In this document: one piece after another, positions 32,037-44,838 of the stretch
Numbering within the stretch: the first letter of the stretch is position 1
How the letters are laid out: each line of letters opens with the position of its first letter
The notes under the pieces: generated by a model
Seen by the model: only the letters and a program-made list of their open reading frames with translations
The model's database searches: none
Told to the model about the DNA's origin: nothing
From: Hypericum androsaemum
Taxonomy: Eukaryota > Streptophyta > Magnoliopsida > Malpighiales > Hypericaceae
Direction of reading: 5' to 3'
Assembly (NCBI GenBank): GCA_963995505.1
Contig: OZ023184.1
Coordinates: forward strand, 18,288,228-18,352,227
DNA length: 64,000 nucleotides
Position numbers and translations under genes: made by a program

Positions 32037-35000
32037 TCACCTATTGGTCAAAAACTCACGGGTGAGAAAGTCTGGGAGGGAATTATTTTCTCCTTTAATA
32101 TATTCAATATCAAACTCAAAAATACTCAAAACAGCTTGCCAACGGGCAAAAATATGTTTGGAAGCTATGTTTTGAACATCTTTTTGCAAGATTTCTTTGG
32201 CTGCTTGAGCATCAATACGTAATAAAAATTTTTGGTTCAAAAGATCACTTTGAAATTTAGTAATACATAAAACAATACTCAAAATCTCCTTTTTTATTGT
32301 GGGATATTTGCTTTGGGTGTCATTCCAATGGGCAGAAGTGAATGAGATGATATGCTCATGAATGTCTTTGCGTTGTTTAAGAATGCCACCATAACCTATA
32401 TCTGATGCATCAGTTTCAACAATTTTGAATGCAGATGGGTCAGCAAGATGTAAGCAGGGAATGTGTGCAATCTGTTTTTTTGATGCTTTGAACAATTCGA
32501 GTATGCTCAGTAGTCCAGGGACTTGGATTTTTCTTTAATCTGTCATGAAGTGATTTTATAACGCGATGAATATTAGGGAAAAATTCAAAAACATAGTTGA
32601 GAGAACCCAAAAAGCGTTGAAGTTACGTTTTTTCTAAGAGTTCATCAGGGAATTTGGAAGCAAAAGTAATAGAACGTTCAATGGGGGTGATAGTGCCCTG
32701 GCTGATATAATGGCCAAGAAAGCGGATTTTTGTTTGAAATAAAACAATTTTAGATTGAGATAAGACCAAACCATTTTTCTTAACAACATCAAAGAATGTG
32801 TGAAGATGTTTGAAATGTTGGTCAATGGATTTTGAAAAAATAAGGACATCATCAATGTAAACAATGCAAAATGATGTGAAAGGATTGAAAATATCATTCA
32901 TGATTTGTTGAAATTCGCTTGGGGCATTTTTTAAACCAAAAGGCATGACGTTCCACTCATACTGGTCAAAAGGAACAGTAAAAGCAGTTTTATAACGGTC
33001 TTTGGGGTGGATCTGGATCTGCCAGAAGCCAGATTTCATGTCGAATTTGGAGAATATGAAAGAATCATGCAGACGATTTAACAAATCTTTTTTGTTGGGG
33101 ATCGGATAACGGATCCATTTCAAAACGTTGTTAAGGGATTTATAATTGATAACAAGACGTGGGACGCCTCGTTCAATTTCAGAGTTTTTGATGACATAAA
33201 AGGCAGCACAACTCCAGGGGGATTTGGATTTAGAGATCAAACCCTTTTTCTCTAAATCATGGATTTCATTTTTACATAAGTCAATCATTTCAGAGTTCAT
33301 CTGAATAGGACGGGCTTTAGTAGGGATTTGTCGTTCAGAGAAGTGCGAGTCATAAGGAAGAGTGATAACATGTTTTTTTCTAGTCCAAAAAGCATTAGGA
33401 AGATCAGAACAAAGCTCAGTATGGAGCTTGGTTTTGAAATTATCGATTTGGCGCTGAATAGTATGATCAAGCAATTGTTGAGAAATACGTTGAAAATAAA
33501 CGATATTTTTGGTGTCATGTAAATCATGTTCTTTGGAAGAGATTAAAGAATGGAGTAGGTTTAATTTGCGTGTGGTGGGTTTTTGTAAAAAGGGAAAAAT
33601 CAATTTTTTTGAAATCGGAGTGTTAATTTTGAAAGAGATGCCTTCGTGATTAACTTTGTAAGGAGTAATAAGGTTGATAAATGGTGTTCCAATAATGACA
33701 GTATGATTCATATTGGAGACGAGCAAAAACGTGGTTTTGATAAGTGTGTTGTTATTATTAATAAAAGCATCAGTTTTTTGGGTGATAAGCATTCTGGAAT
33801 TGTTAGCAGCAGAAAGTTTTTCTTTAGTAGGGTCTAAAAATCGTTTGGGTACAAGACCATCTTTAATGCAATTGAGGTCAGCACCAGTATCAAATAAAGC
33901 AATAGTCTCAAGTTGAAAATCGTCAGAAAATTTTATAGTAACGGTAATAAGGTATTTGCGTGAAGTGATATGTTTAAGAACATGCAAAAATTCATTTGGC
34001 TCAATGGTAGGATCATAGTCAGAATCACTGGAATCTCCAGTAGTAGATTTGGTTAATAAGAGATTCTGGACGATCGTGTGTGTTTCTTGTTGCTGGCGGC
34101 GTAAGTCTTTAAGCTCAGTTTTGATAAGCTTGATTTCAGCTTGTAAAATAGGGATAGTGGGGAGAGAAGTTTTTTGACTCTGCTTTGTGTGAAGGATTTT
34201 GGTAAGATTGTAGGGAGTAGCCATAGAGGAGGAAGGTGAGTCGTCAATGGAGTTGAGGAGTTTGGAAAGATAGGTTTTTCGTTTCGCGGGGTCTTCAACA
34301 TCATTGGCCATGGCAAGTAAGAATTCTTGATCTTTAGTCAAGACATTGATCGATTTTTCTGAATCAGTTTCAGAGGAGGAATGGATGAGTTCGTCAAGTT
34401 GTTCGGATTCTTCAGTGATAGAGTCCGAATCGGAGTCGGAGTCATTGATCATTAAGGTAGATATCTGGGCAATAAGGTCAGGGGCAAGATTCAAGGCATG
34501 AAGTTTTTTGTTGAGACGGCAATAGCGTTGAATATGGCCCCTTTTGCCACATTTGTGACAGACGGTATCTTTGAAATGGTCGTCACCTTGTTTGAAGGAT
34601 GTTTGTTTAGGATAACTGTTGGGAGAGCGTTTGTCGTGTTTGTGGTTATATTTGTGTTTGGAAGAATGATGGAAACGTTGGGATTTGTGCTTATGTTGAG
34701 AAGTCTTTGAGGAGGAAGGGCAATGGCAATCTTTGGAGCTTTGAGGTGTTTTAGAAATATCAAATTGATTGCTGAAAGAACCAAGTTCTTGCTTAGTCTG
34801 TCTCAATTCCTTTTTGATATTCTTTTGGAGCCTTAGATCTTGGCAGATCTGAAGTCCCTGTTGTTGGGTAATACTGATGAGTTCTCCGTAAGTAAGGGCT
34901 GCATAGTTGATAGGGGAGCCGTGGGTGGTTTTGAGAAATCGTCTAACCTTTTCGCCTAGCATAAAAGGTAGACCATCGATAAGCTTTTCCTTCCAAAAAG

Positions 35001-37230
35001 GTTGGTTGGAATCCTCGCGAAGCATAACTCGCGTTAAGAAGGTGTTTTTGTAATGTTGGAAGTCGCTGAGTTTGTGACATTTGAGGTTGGAGAGAAGTTC
35101 AGCGTTTTTGTCTTTGAGGTGAGATGGATCACCAATAAAGTGAAGTGATATGGCAAAGATTAGGGAAGAGACGGCATCAGGAATAGGTTGGCCTTCGGGT
35201 GTTAGGACCAATTCGTTGGATTCGTTATGCTGAAGGCTATTAAGGATTTCATCCCGTTGGGTGTCAGTGAGATAGAAATCCCACCATCCTTTGAGTTGGC
35301 CTGAAAATCCAGAAATAAGGATTTCGGCAATGGATTTGTCAGAGATAGACGTTTGGGTTTTGTAGGCATTGGCGGCCATTGTCATTTGTTGTAAGAGAGA
35401 CAAAATGTTATATTCTGTCATGGCGTCAATATTCCATTCATAAATGGAATTGGCATTGAATTTGGCCTGGTTAAGGATGCTTGGCTTTTGCTCAAGAGCC
35501 ATATCTGGGCCGGGGACAGGAGTTGAAGAAAAGATTCGTTGGGGCTCATGAATGTGATTTAGAAAAGGTCGGAGGGAGGAAAGCGATTGGGTTGACTCAG
35601 AATCAGAATCTTTGTCAAGAGTGTGAATAGCATTGGAAGATTGAGAGGGTGTTTCTGCGGCTATAAGAGGGGAGGTAGGAGAGACCGTGATGCTGGAGAT
35701 TTGGCGTCGGAGGATATCAGCAAAATCCCAATTTTCTTGGATCTGGCGGATACTTGATTGGGAAACTTTAAAAGGTTTAAAAATAGGTTGTTGGATATTG
35801 GATACAGGAATTGAAGGAGTGGGCGGAGATGATGAAGGTGAAGGTAGATAGCTTTCAATGCGCTCAAGTTGTTTTCCAATAGTACTTAAATGGGTGTTAC
35901 AGAAGTTATTCTGGGCAATGATACGTCGAGAATTCTGTAAGACGTCATCAGTAGCAGTTTTATAAGGTGCAGCTTCAATGGGGTTGTTGGCGATATTCAG
36001 ATTGATTTGTCTCAATGGAGGATGGGGGGAGGATATGGTATCACCATTGGTGGTTTCCCATTGACTTTGATGGCTTTTAGAACGAGTGATGGGATTGGTC
36101 GTTTTGGTAAAGGAATTATAAGAGTCAATCATCTCTTGGATACAAGTAGGCATGAGGAATTGTTCAAACCAGTCGAAAAATAAGATCTGGGTTCGATATT
36201 CCTCAAAAAACTCATAAAAAGAGGTTTGAGTCTGATGGCGTTCAGGTTTACAGAAGTTTCTGAAAAACCATTTGACTTTGGCTTTGTTGTTGTGAGCATT
36301 GAAGTCAGATCGGAGGAAATCCTTATCAATGTGGAAAGGAATTTCCAGAACATTGAGTTCATTATGAAATTGTTGGTTCTCAGTGATTTGAGAAGGCGTT
36401 GGGGAAGAAGGAGGGGATTCTTTGTTGTCAGGGGCTTTATTTTGGGTATAAATAGGATGGGGAATTTGGGAACGATAGTGGACATGTTGTAAAGTAGGGT
36501 TAGGAAGATCAGAAGTTGAAAATCTGGGCTTATTAGGGAGGTGTATGACAGGTGGGAGATGGGAAGCTCCTAACTGTGATATTCTGCCGAGATTTTGGAT
36601 TGATGAGGTCATACTTTCGCTACGAGAAAAGGAGGGATTCCCTGTGGATCTCGAGCTTGAAAGTCAATTAAAAGTGATACCAACAGTACCACCAGAATAG
36701 CGATTGATGCGTGAAACATCATTGCTAGGTTGGGGTTCAATAGGTTTGGTCTCAGAGTGATCCATGTCCTCTAAGATCCATTCGTCAGGAAGGGTAACAT
36801 CCCTCCACTAGATAGCTTTAGGTGTGACGGTGTTGGCGCGTGTGAAATCAGTTTGCAATAAAATGGTTTGGCCTTTGGTGGATTGAAAACGATGCTTTGT
36901 TGCAAACGCAGAAATCATGGCTTTATAATGGACTTTAAAACTTAAGGAAATATTCACGGTACCATGCATGAGAGCGTAATTAAAAGTTTTCAATTGGAGA
37001 GTTAGAGCATGAAGAATGTTAGGATCACGTAAAGATAAGGTGAGATTGGGATGGCAATCAAAAGATAAAGGGCCACCGGCGAGACTGGACTCGACGGAGC
37101 TCATAAGGGAGTCTTTAAAACGGAGATGTCTTGCATCCCTTAAGATAGCAAGGATGGATGCATCAAGACCGGCAATAGTCAGGGGTATAATACCAACCTG
37201 GACTAGACCGATATGAATGAAGTTGAAACC
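32037..37230 (-). pseudogene. Lineage F polyprotein: movement, coat, protease, RT, RNase H
   Basis: A nearly complete florendovirus-like ORF1 on the minus strand. Order: 30K movement domain (about 36680-37230, N-terminus lost); coat region rich in Ser/Pro/Gln; zinc knuckle CX2CX4HX4C (about 34520-34565); aspartic protease with F-D-T-G-A (about 33890); RT with Y-I-D-D (about 32855); RNase H with E-T-D-A-S (about 32420) to the stop near 32037. The frame 32623-36612 is open for 1329 codons. Breaks: TAG at 36808-36810, TGA at 36665-36667 (probably from CGA), TAA at 32623-32625 (CAA in the other copy) and a one-base insertion in a T run near 32475. The few lesions make this the best-preserved element here. 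Confidence 0.8.
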
Positions 37231-38082
<852 letters not shown>

Positions 38083-38523
38083 GACAGGAGCAGCTACTTT
38101 AAAATTAGTAGCTGCTCCTGCTGTCTGTATATGCCACAGGTTGTCGAGAAGACATTGTTGTGACCTGTCTATAGATAACCCTGGGAAGGGTCTGAATTTT
38201 TTATTCCCTATATCTTGGAATTCTGCTAAGGAAATTGTTCCAAATTTAATCTGTTTATGCTGTGAAAAGGTTGGATTTGCAGAGGGCGCTGAAGCCCCGC
38301 TTGCATTTCCTTCTGTATAAACTGGCATTGCCAAATTATTTCTGTATATAATGTTAGCTGGAATACCAGCTGTTTCTGTCTGTATTGCCTGTATCATACT
38401 TGGTTCTTCTTTTTTCTGTGGAGTCTGTGGAATAATGGGGCTTTGGGTACTTGGCCCTTCGCCTTCCATTTTCTCTTTGTCTTTAGGCTTAATGATCCTT
38501 TTCTTCATCTTACTTTCCTGCAT
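38083..38523 (-). pseudogene. ORF3 N-terminus (A1), joined to polymerase
   Basis: Shows the natural ORF2/ORF3 junction: the ORF3 ATG at 38523 overlaps the RNase H stop at 38510-38512 by 14 bp. The N-terminal basic and Pro/Ser-rich segment of ORF3 is present. It is cut at about 38120 by a 14-bp-arm palindrome (38085-38098 and 38107-38120), before the viroplasmin-like module. Confidence 0.8.
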
Positions 38524-41500
38524 TAAAAAATTTGTTAATACTTCTAGATAATAAATCTGCTAAACTGTTATTTTTTTCTTTAATATGTTCGAATTCTATG
38601 GAGTAGCCGCTACCTTGTATTAAATTTTGTAAGTTAATCCATCTAGTTCTATTTATCTTTTTGCTATTTTCATTTTTTAAAAACTTAACTATAGCTTCGC
38701 AATCCGTTCTTACTGTAAATTCGTTATTTATATATAATTTAAACTTATCTAATGCATTTATTAATGCCTGTATCTCAAAATCTAGACTAGTCCAGTTCAT
38801 ACCGGCTTTATTAAAATTACCACTAGCGTATGCTGCTATTCTTTCCGTATCTTTATCTGCATATTTGTGTGGCTTGCAGATCATTACTGCTCCCCATCCT
38901 TCTTTACTTCCATCACATTCGATAATAATATAATCTGTGGTAAGAGGTAATTCTAGAGGTTTTATTTTTTGAACTTCTTGCTTAATTTTTCGAATTAATT
39001 CTATGTCCTCTTTATTGAAATTTCTTTGACCATTTTTGGACGTTTTGCTATATAAAGGCCCTGTTAATTTGCTAAGATTTGGAATAAATTTTCTTGCATA
39101 ATTTATGATTCCTAAGAAAGCTTGTATTTGTTTCAAGCCTTCTAATTTATCTGGAAAACTAAGAATTTTTTCGGCTATATGTGGTTGTAATTCTATTTTA
39201 CCGTTGCCTATTTCTAGGCCCAAAAAGGAAATTTTTCTCTTGAATAATTCCATTTTCTTCTTACTTAGTATTATCCCTTGTTTTACCACTTCTTCGAAGA
39301 CTACAGCTAGATGTTGTTCATGTTCAGTAACGGAGTTACTAGCTATGAGGATATCGTCAATATATACTAGGCAAAAATTATATTTTAAGAAAATACTATC
39401 CATAAATCGTTGAAAAACTGCGGGCGCATTTTTTAATCCAAAACTAAGGACATTCCACTCAAAGTGTCCTTCTGGACATGTGAAAGCTGTCCATGGCTTA
39501 AACCATTCTTCTAATTGTAGCTGATTGTAGCCCAATTTTAGATCAAATTTACTAAATATCTTTTTATTCTGAATTAATCCTATAAGATTATCTTTATTTG
39601 GAATATTATACGCGTCATCTATCGTATTGTCATTTAATCTTTTATAATTATATACTATTCTAGCCTTTCCTCTTTTGATTTCACTATGGTTTCTAACTAT
39701 AAAAGCCGCTGATCTGTGTGGACTTTCAGACCTTCGAATTAAATTTTGTCTAATCATTTCAGGAATTTGACTCCTAAATTCTTCCCTATCTAGAGGGCTA
39801 TAATCGATATTTGCAGTAACTATTCGGATGTCAGGATTCTTAATTTTTATTTTTGCTAAAAAGTTTACTCTGGCCTTTGTTATATCATCCCCTATTAATC
39901 CTAACTTTTCTAATTTTTGAATTTTAGGGTAGTTTATGCTTCTTTTTATATGTGGTCCTTTTTCTAAATCTTGTGACAACATTTTTCCTAACATTTGGTA
40001 AGCTTCATTTTCTATATTACTAGACTGAACATTTTTTGTTGCTAAAAAATCTAATTGGGAGTGTCCACCACGCTTGCGCGCGAACTCTGATGTTTGAATA
40101 TATTTATTAGTTGGAAATGTATAAACCTGTTTACTAATGGTGATGCAGTTACGGGCTATAGTAAGACTTCCATTGAGGCTACAAAGAAAATTAATGCCAA
40201 GCAAAAATTCTTTACTACGAGTGCCTTCAGGGGCAATATTTACCTGTGGAAGGTCATATTTAGTACTATAATTACCTGCAAAATCTAAAAACTGAATTCC
40301 TGTGGATTCTAAACAATGGGTTAACGTTAATAATCTATTTTCTACTGTTCGAGTGGTAATATGGTACTTTAGTGGTGTATGGTATTGTTTAGGGACCATA
40401 CTGTATCCTATTAAACTCTTAGTGCTGCCTGTGTCTAAAATGGCTGTTAGATCTAGGAATTTGTTATTCTCTATCCAGACTCTACATTTTAATGTTATTA
40501 AACTAGCTATACAGTCACCGATTATAAAGGCTTCTTCTTCTGCTACTTGTTCGGCCATATTATTTTCTTCAATTATTATTTTATTTCTACCCCTATCGTT
40601 ATCTATTTCTAGTTTTGTTAATCTCTGTTTAATGAGTTCAATTTCTAATTCATATTTGTCAATTCGTTCAGTATAGAAGTTGTTATCCTTAGTTAAGTCT
40701 TTGTTTCTTCCTGTTAGATCCGTTTCAATTTTATAGATCTTTTTTATACATAGAAAGCAGATTTCCTTAAAGCAGTAATTACATTGATAACGTCTTTCTA
40801 TTGCAGAATATAACTTACAATTATAGCAATTTATATGATTATTGCCTATATTTCTAATCCATTCATGAGGACATTCATTTTCTTCTGTATTCATATACGT
40901 ATATGTTATTTTAGGAGGGTTTTCTCTATCTGACTCACTGGTTATACTATAAACAGAATTGTCAGAATCGTCAGTTCTAATACTTTGTATTTCGTATTCG
41001 TCTAACTGTTCTACTAAGTTAGATCTTTCTGCATTTTTTGCCTTATTGGGGCATCTATTTGCTAGGTGATCTGGATCTCCACAGATAAAACAGGTACACT
41101 TCCTAGTTTTAGGTTTTTTCTTTACGTACTTATCCTTATTTTTCCATGGTTTATCTTTTCTATACGACGTACTTTTCCTAAGGTATTTTTTCTTAATTTT
41201 AGGTTTATCATAATATCCGTATGCTTGTGGCGTATAAACTGCTGTTTTACAAAAAGCCCAAGCTTGCCTTCGAATTTGTTCTTGCATAGTTGCTTCTTTA
41301 CACTTTTCTTCTAGTTTATTAAATACGTAGGTTATTCGTGGTCCTACGCCTAATCCTTCTGTTAAACCATAATCAGCTACCCAGTCCTCATGTATAGATC
41401 TTCCTAAGTCTCCTGGTAATTTTATAAAATATCTATTACATAAATTATCATCCATAGCTCGCCCAGTTTGTGCTAGTAATCAAGTAAAGTCGGAGCTAAA

Positions 41501-41617
41501 TTCCTTGATATACTTAAAATCTGTTATACTTAATTGTTCTAGGTTCCTAACTGCCGTATCTTGTATAAACGTATTTTCTTTTGCCGGATCTACTCCTAAT
41601 AACAGAATCCTAATCTG
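38510..41617 (-). pseudogene. Lineage A1 coat end-protease-RT-RNase H
   Basis: The most complete polymerase of lineage A, open for 981 codons (38510-41455). Domains: end of coat; basic stretch; zinc knuckle (about 41055-41095); second Cys cluster (about 40755-40835); protease L-D-T-G-S (about 40430); RT with the Y-I-D-D motif (about 39355); RNase H with the E-C-D-G-S start (about 38915). RT copies pregenomic RNA into DNA and RNase H removes the template. An in-frame TGA at 41480-41482 separates it from the upstream coat codons, and the copy ends at about 41617. No functional product is claimed. Confidence 0.85.
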
Positions 41618-42032
41618 AGCCACATCATTCATTAAATTGTATAAACCTAGAAGAAACTGCAGGATTTAAAACAGAGGAAGTATGTATAGACATAAATCAA
41701 ATAATAAATCAAGCGTACCTAGACCTCGAATATCTTTTAACGTTAATAATTGTTAATACCATTTATAATATCTGTAACAAGTGGTAAATTAAAATATTCG
41801 CTTAGCTTGTTATAAGCATCTTCATAGCTCATTCCTAATCCTGTCATACATTCTATTAACATATCATCTACTTGATCCTGTATGTTTAGTTCCGTAAATT
41901 TTCTATTGATTATTTGATTTATGTTTATACAGACTTCCTCTGTTTTAAATCCTGCAGTTTCTTCTAAGTTTATTCTTTCTAAGTTGTCCTCATCTTCTTC
42001 ATAATAGCTATAACCTATGTCTATTCATTTTT

Positions 42033-42084
<52 letters not shown>

Positions 42085-44712
42085 AGTAACATATCAGGAG
42101 AAAAAATATTATTAACGTTAATATTAGAAGGGATACACAGAGCTATATAATCGTCCAATTGAATTAGACGATTATATAGCTCTAATCATTAACGTATATT
42201 TTATTTTAGACCTAGAATAAAATATCAGGTAATACTTATCCTACTTGATTTATGATACATAAATAATTTACAGAAACTTAGATAACAGAACAGAACAGAA
42301 TTCCTTCCCAGGATTTTGTGAATAGTTCCTTCCCAGGGTTATCTAACTTTGCAGTTTATACAGGAATTGTGGAATAAACTATCAAGAGATTATAAGGGTT
42401 TTTTCTTTAGTAAACAAGCATCTATCATACAGAAGGAAATGCAAGCGGGGCTTCAGCGCCCTCTGCAAATCCAACCTTTTCACAGCATAAACAGATTAAA
42501 TTTGGAACAATTTCCTTAGCAGAATTCCAAGATATAGGGAATAAAAAATTCAGACCCTTCCCAGGGTTATCTATAGACAGGTCACAACAATGTCTTCTCG
42601 ACAACCTGTGGCATATACAGACAGCAGGAGCAGCTACTAATTTTAAAGTACAGTGCTTAAACGCACTTAGTATGTATTTTTCAGAAAATACGCCCAAAAC
42701 ATATAAAAAGAAGTTTACTCACTATGTAATATATAGAGGGTTAAAGACAGGAGTATTTAATAGCTTCGATACAGTTAGAAAATACATCTTATGTAACCAG
42801 CAATAGATGTCGAATATTATTTAATTAAGAAACAAGTGAACTGTATATTTTGACTTGCAATCTAAAGAATGACAACAATGTCTTATTGAGGCTAAGTATT
42901 ACCTGATATCAAATATTACCTGATATTTTATTAAGCTTTACATAGGCTACAAAGAAAATTAATGCCAAGCAGAAATTCTTTACTACGAGTTCCTTCTGGC
43001 GCAATGTTTACTTGGAGAAGGCCATATTTAGTACTATAATTACCTGCAAAATCTAAAAACTGAATTCCAGTGGATTCTAAACAATGGGTTAATGTTAGTA
43101 ATCTATTCTCCACTGTTCGAGTGGTAATATGGTTGATCCTGTATATTTTGACACTAAATATACAGAGAATGGAAAGGCAAGTTCTATGGCTTTATAATTA
43201 GAGGGGGCACCTGATATATTAAACCGGTAAATCTGTTTTGTTTAAATCTACGTGCAGTTTTACCGTTTCTAAGATGAAACAGAGTTCGAAGAAACAGAAT
43301 TAAACCTAGATGCCCCCTCTCCTTATGATCTCAATGAAATTAGAAACCCAGAAGTCTATAGATTGCTTCAGAACCCAGCCTGTCTGCCCACACCGCGAGG
43401 ATGGAAGAATCTCCGAATTTACTGACTCCTGGCTCTCTGACAGATTATATTCACAAGCTTAAACTAATATTGCCCTCTGGGTTAATTTGTCAAAACTATA
43501 CAGGAATGACAGATTATAAGAATCTGTAAAATCTAGAAGTTATAAGAATTTAGGAATAGTGTTAAGCTTGTGTGTATTTTAATACAGACAGCCTCTTTCT
43601 TTAGATTGCAAGTCATAACTATACAGGACTACGCTATTACCATTCATGAATAGATTTGTTTCTTCGAACTCTATAGAATACAATTTACAGACAGAAACAG
43701 CTGGTATTCCTATTAAGTCTATTCCTTATAATATCTAAATGACAATACGATAGATGACGCGTATAATATTTCTAACGCATACCTACTATGTAACCAGCCT
43801 CTGTTGTCTATAGACTTCTGGTATACAGATCTAAAGCCATTAGTAAGAAACTTATGTTCACAGGATGTGGTTAAGTTTTCTAACTATATCGAAACTATTA
43901 AACACTCCTGTTTTTAACAAGTGGATATAGCTTGCAGTGATATGGGCACTATTATTATAAAGATAAAATTCCTAAACAATACTATGGATTTACATAGCTA
44001 AAAATATACACAAGTTCCTCCCCCTCATGAGTACTTAAAACTTTCTCTGTTTTCCCTATTAGTTCATAGTTCTTATGCCATAGTGGGCATATTAATATCT
44101 TGTGAACATATTTTTAGCTATAACCTATTGTTTCTTCTAGATCTAGTATTTCTTGTTCATTCTCGATTATTTCCTAGTATTTATACTAAAACTTGTTAAT
44201 TCTATTTTACCGTTTCTAAGATCCTAATGGTTCAAATAAAAAGATCTTGTACTTTAGATAATCGGATTTATATGCGTATTTGATAACTCAGTACGCATAT
44301 ACTAGGTTATGCGTATTATTTCCTGATATGTTACTGTATATTATCATAACTGCTAATTCAAGGATTATACTAGATTTCTAAAATAAAACATACAGGTTAC
44401 CCTCCTAACGTTAACCTAAATTTATCAGACTATAACTAGTAAATGAGGATGAACCATTAGGAGATCCTATCTATGATACAGAAGAAAACCACATCATTCA
44501 CCTCGAAGATGAAAGACAGATGGAACTAGAAAATCAGAGCTGGTTCTGTTATAGTCCCTGTTCTATAAGGTCTTCCACGAATTTATCAGAAAGTTAACAT
44601 AATTTAATTACAAGTATATCCATTAGGATATCGATAGCGATGAAGAAACAAATTTAATGAATTTCGAATTTACAAACGAAGATGAGCCATTAGGAGATCC
44701 TATGTATACGTT
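41618..44712. mobile_element. Micro-shard zone of lineage A
   Basis: Many pieces of roughly 40-380 bp in both orientations, separated by short unplaced sequence: 41636-41705 linker (+), 41755-42018 linker (-), 42425-42805 ORF3 (+), 42940-43130 protease (-), 43262-43421 ORF3 C-terminus (+), 43993-44075 leader (+), 44118-44165 linker (-), 44442-44530 linker then ORF3 (+), 44537-44576 ORF2 start (-) and 44620-44702 linker (+). Two subtypes are mixed. A (TA)n tract (42038-42081) and a palindrome (42141-42181) are included. No coding capacity. Confidence 0.75.
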
Positions 44713-44790
44713 TTTTAAATTGAGGGTTTAGTAAAAACGCTAGGGGAGTGTTGGTAAAACGCATTTTTTCTGTATAAACATAAATCCTAA

Positions 44791-44838
<48 letters not shown>

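Noticed and set aside
29297..33520. Plus-strand frames such as 29229-29423 and 33328-33522
   Set aside because: They are antisense shadows of the RT region, identical in both copies because the RT copies are identical.
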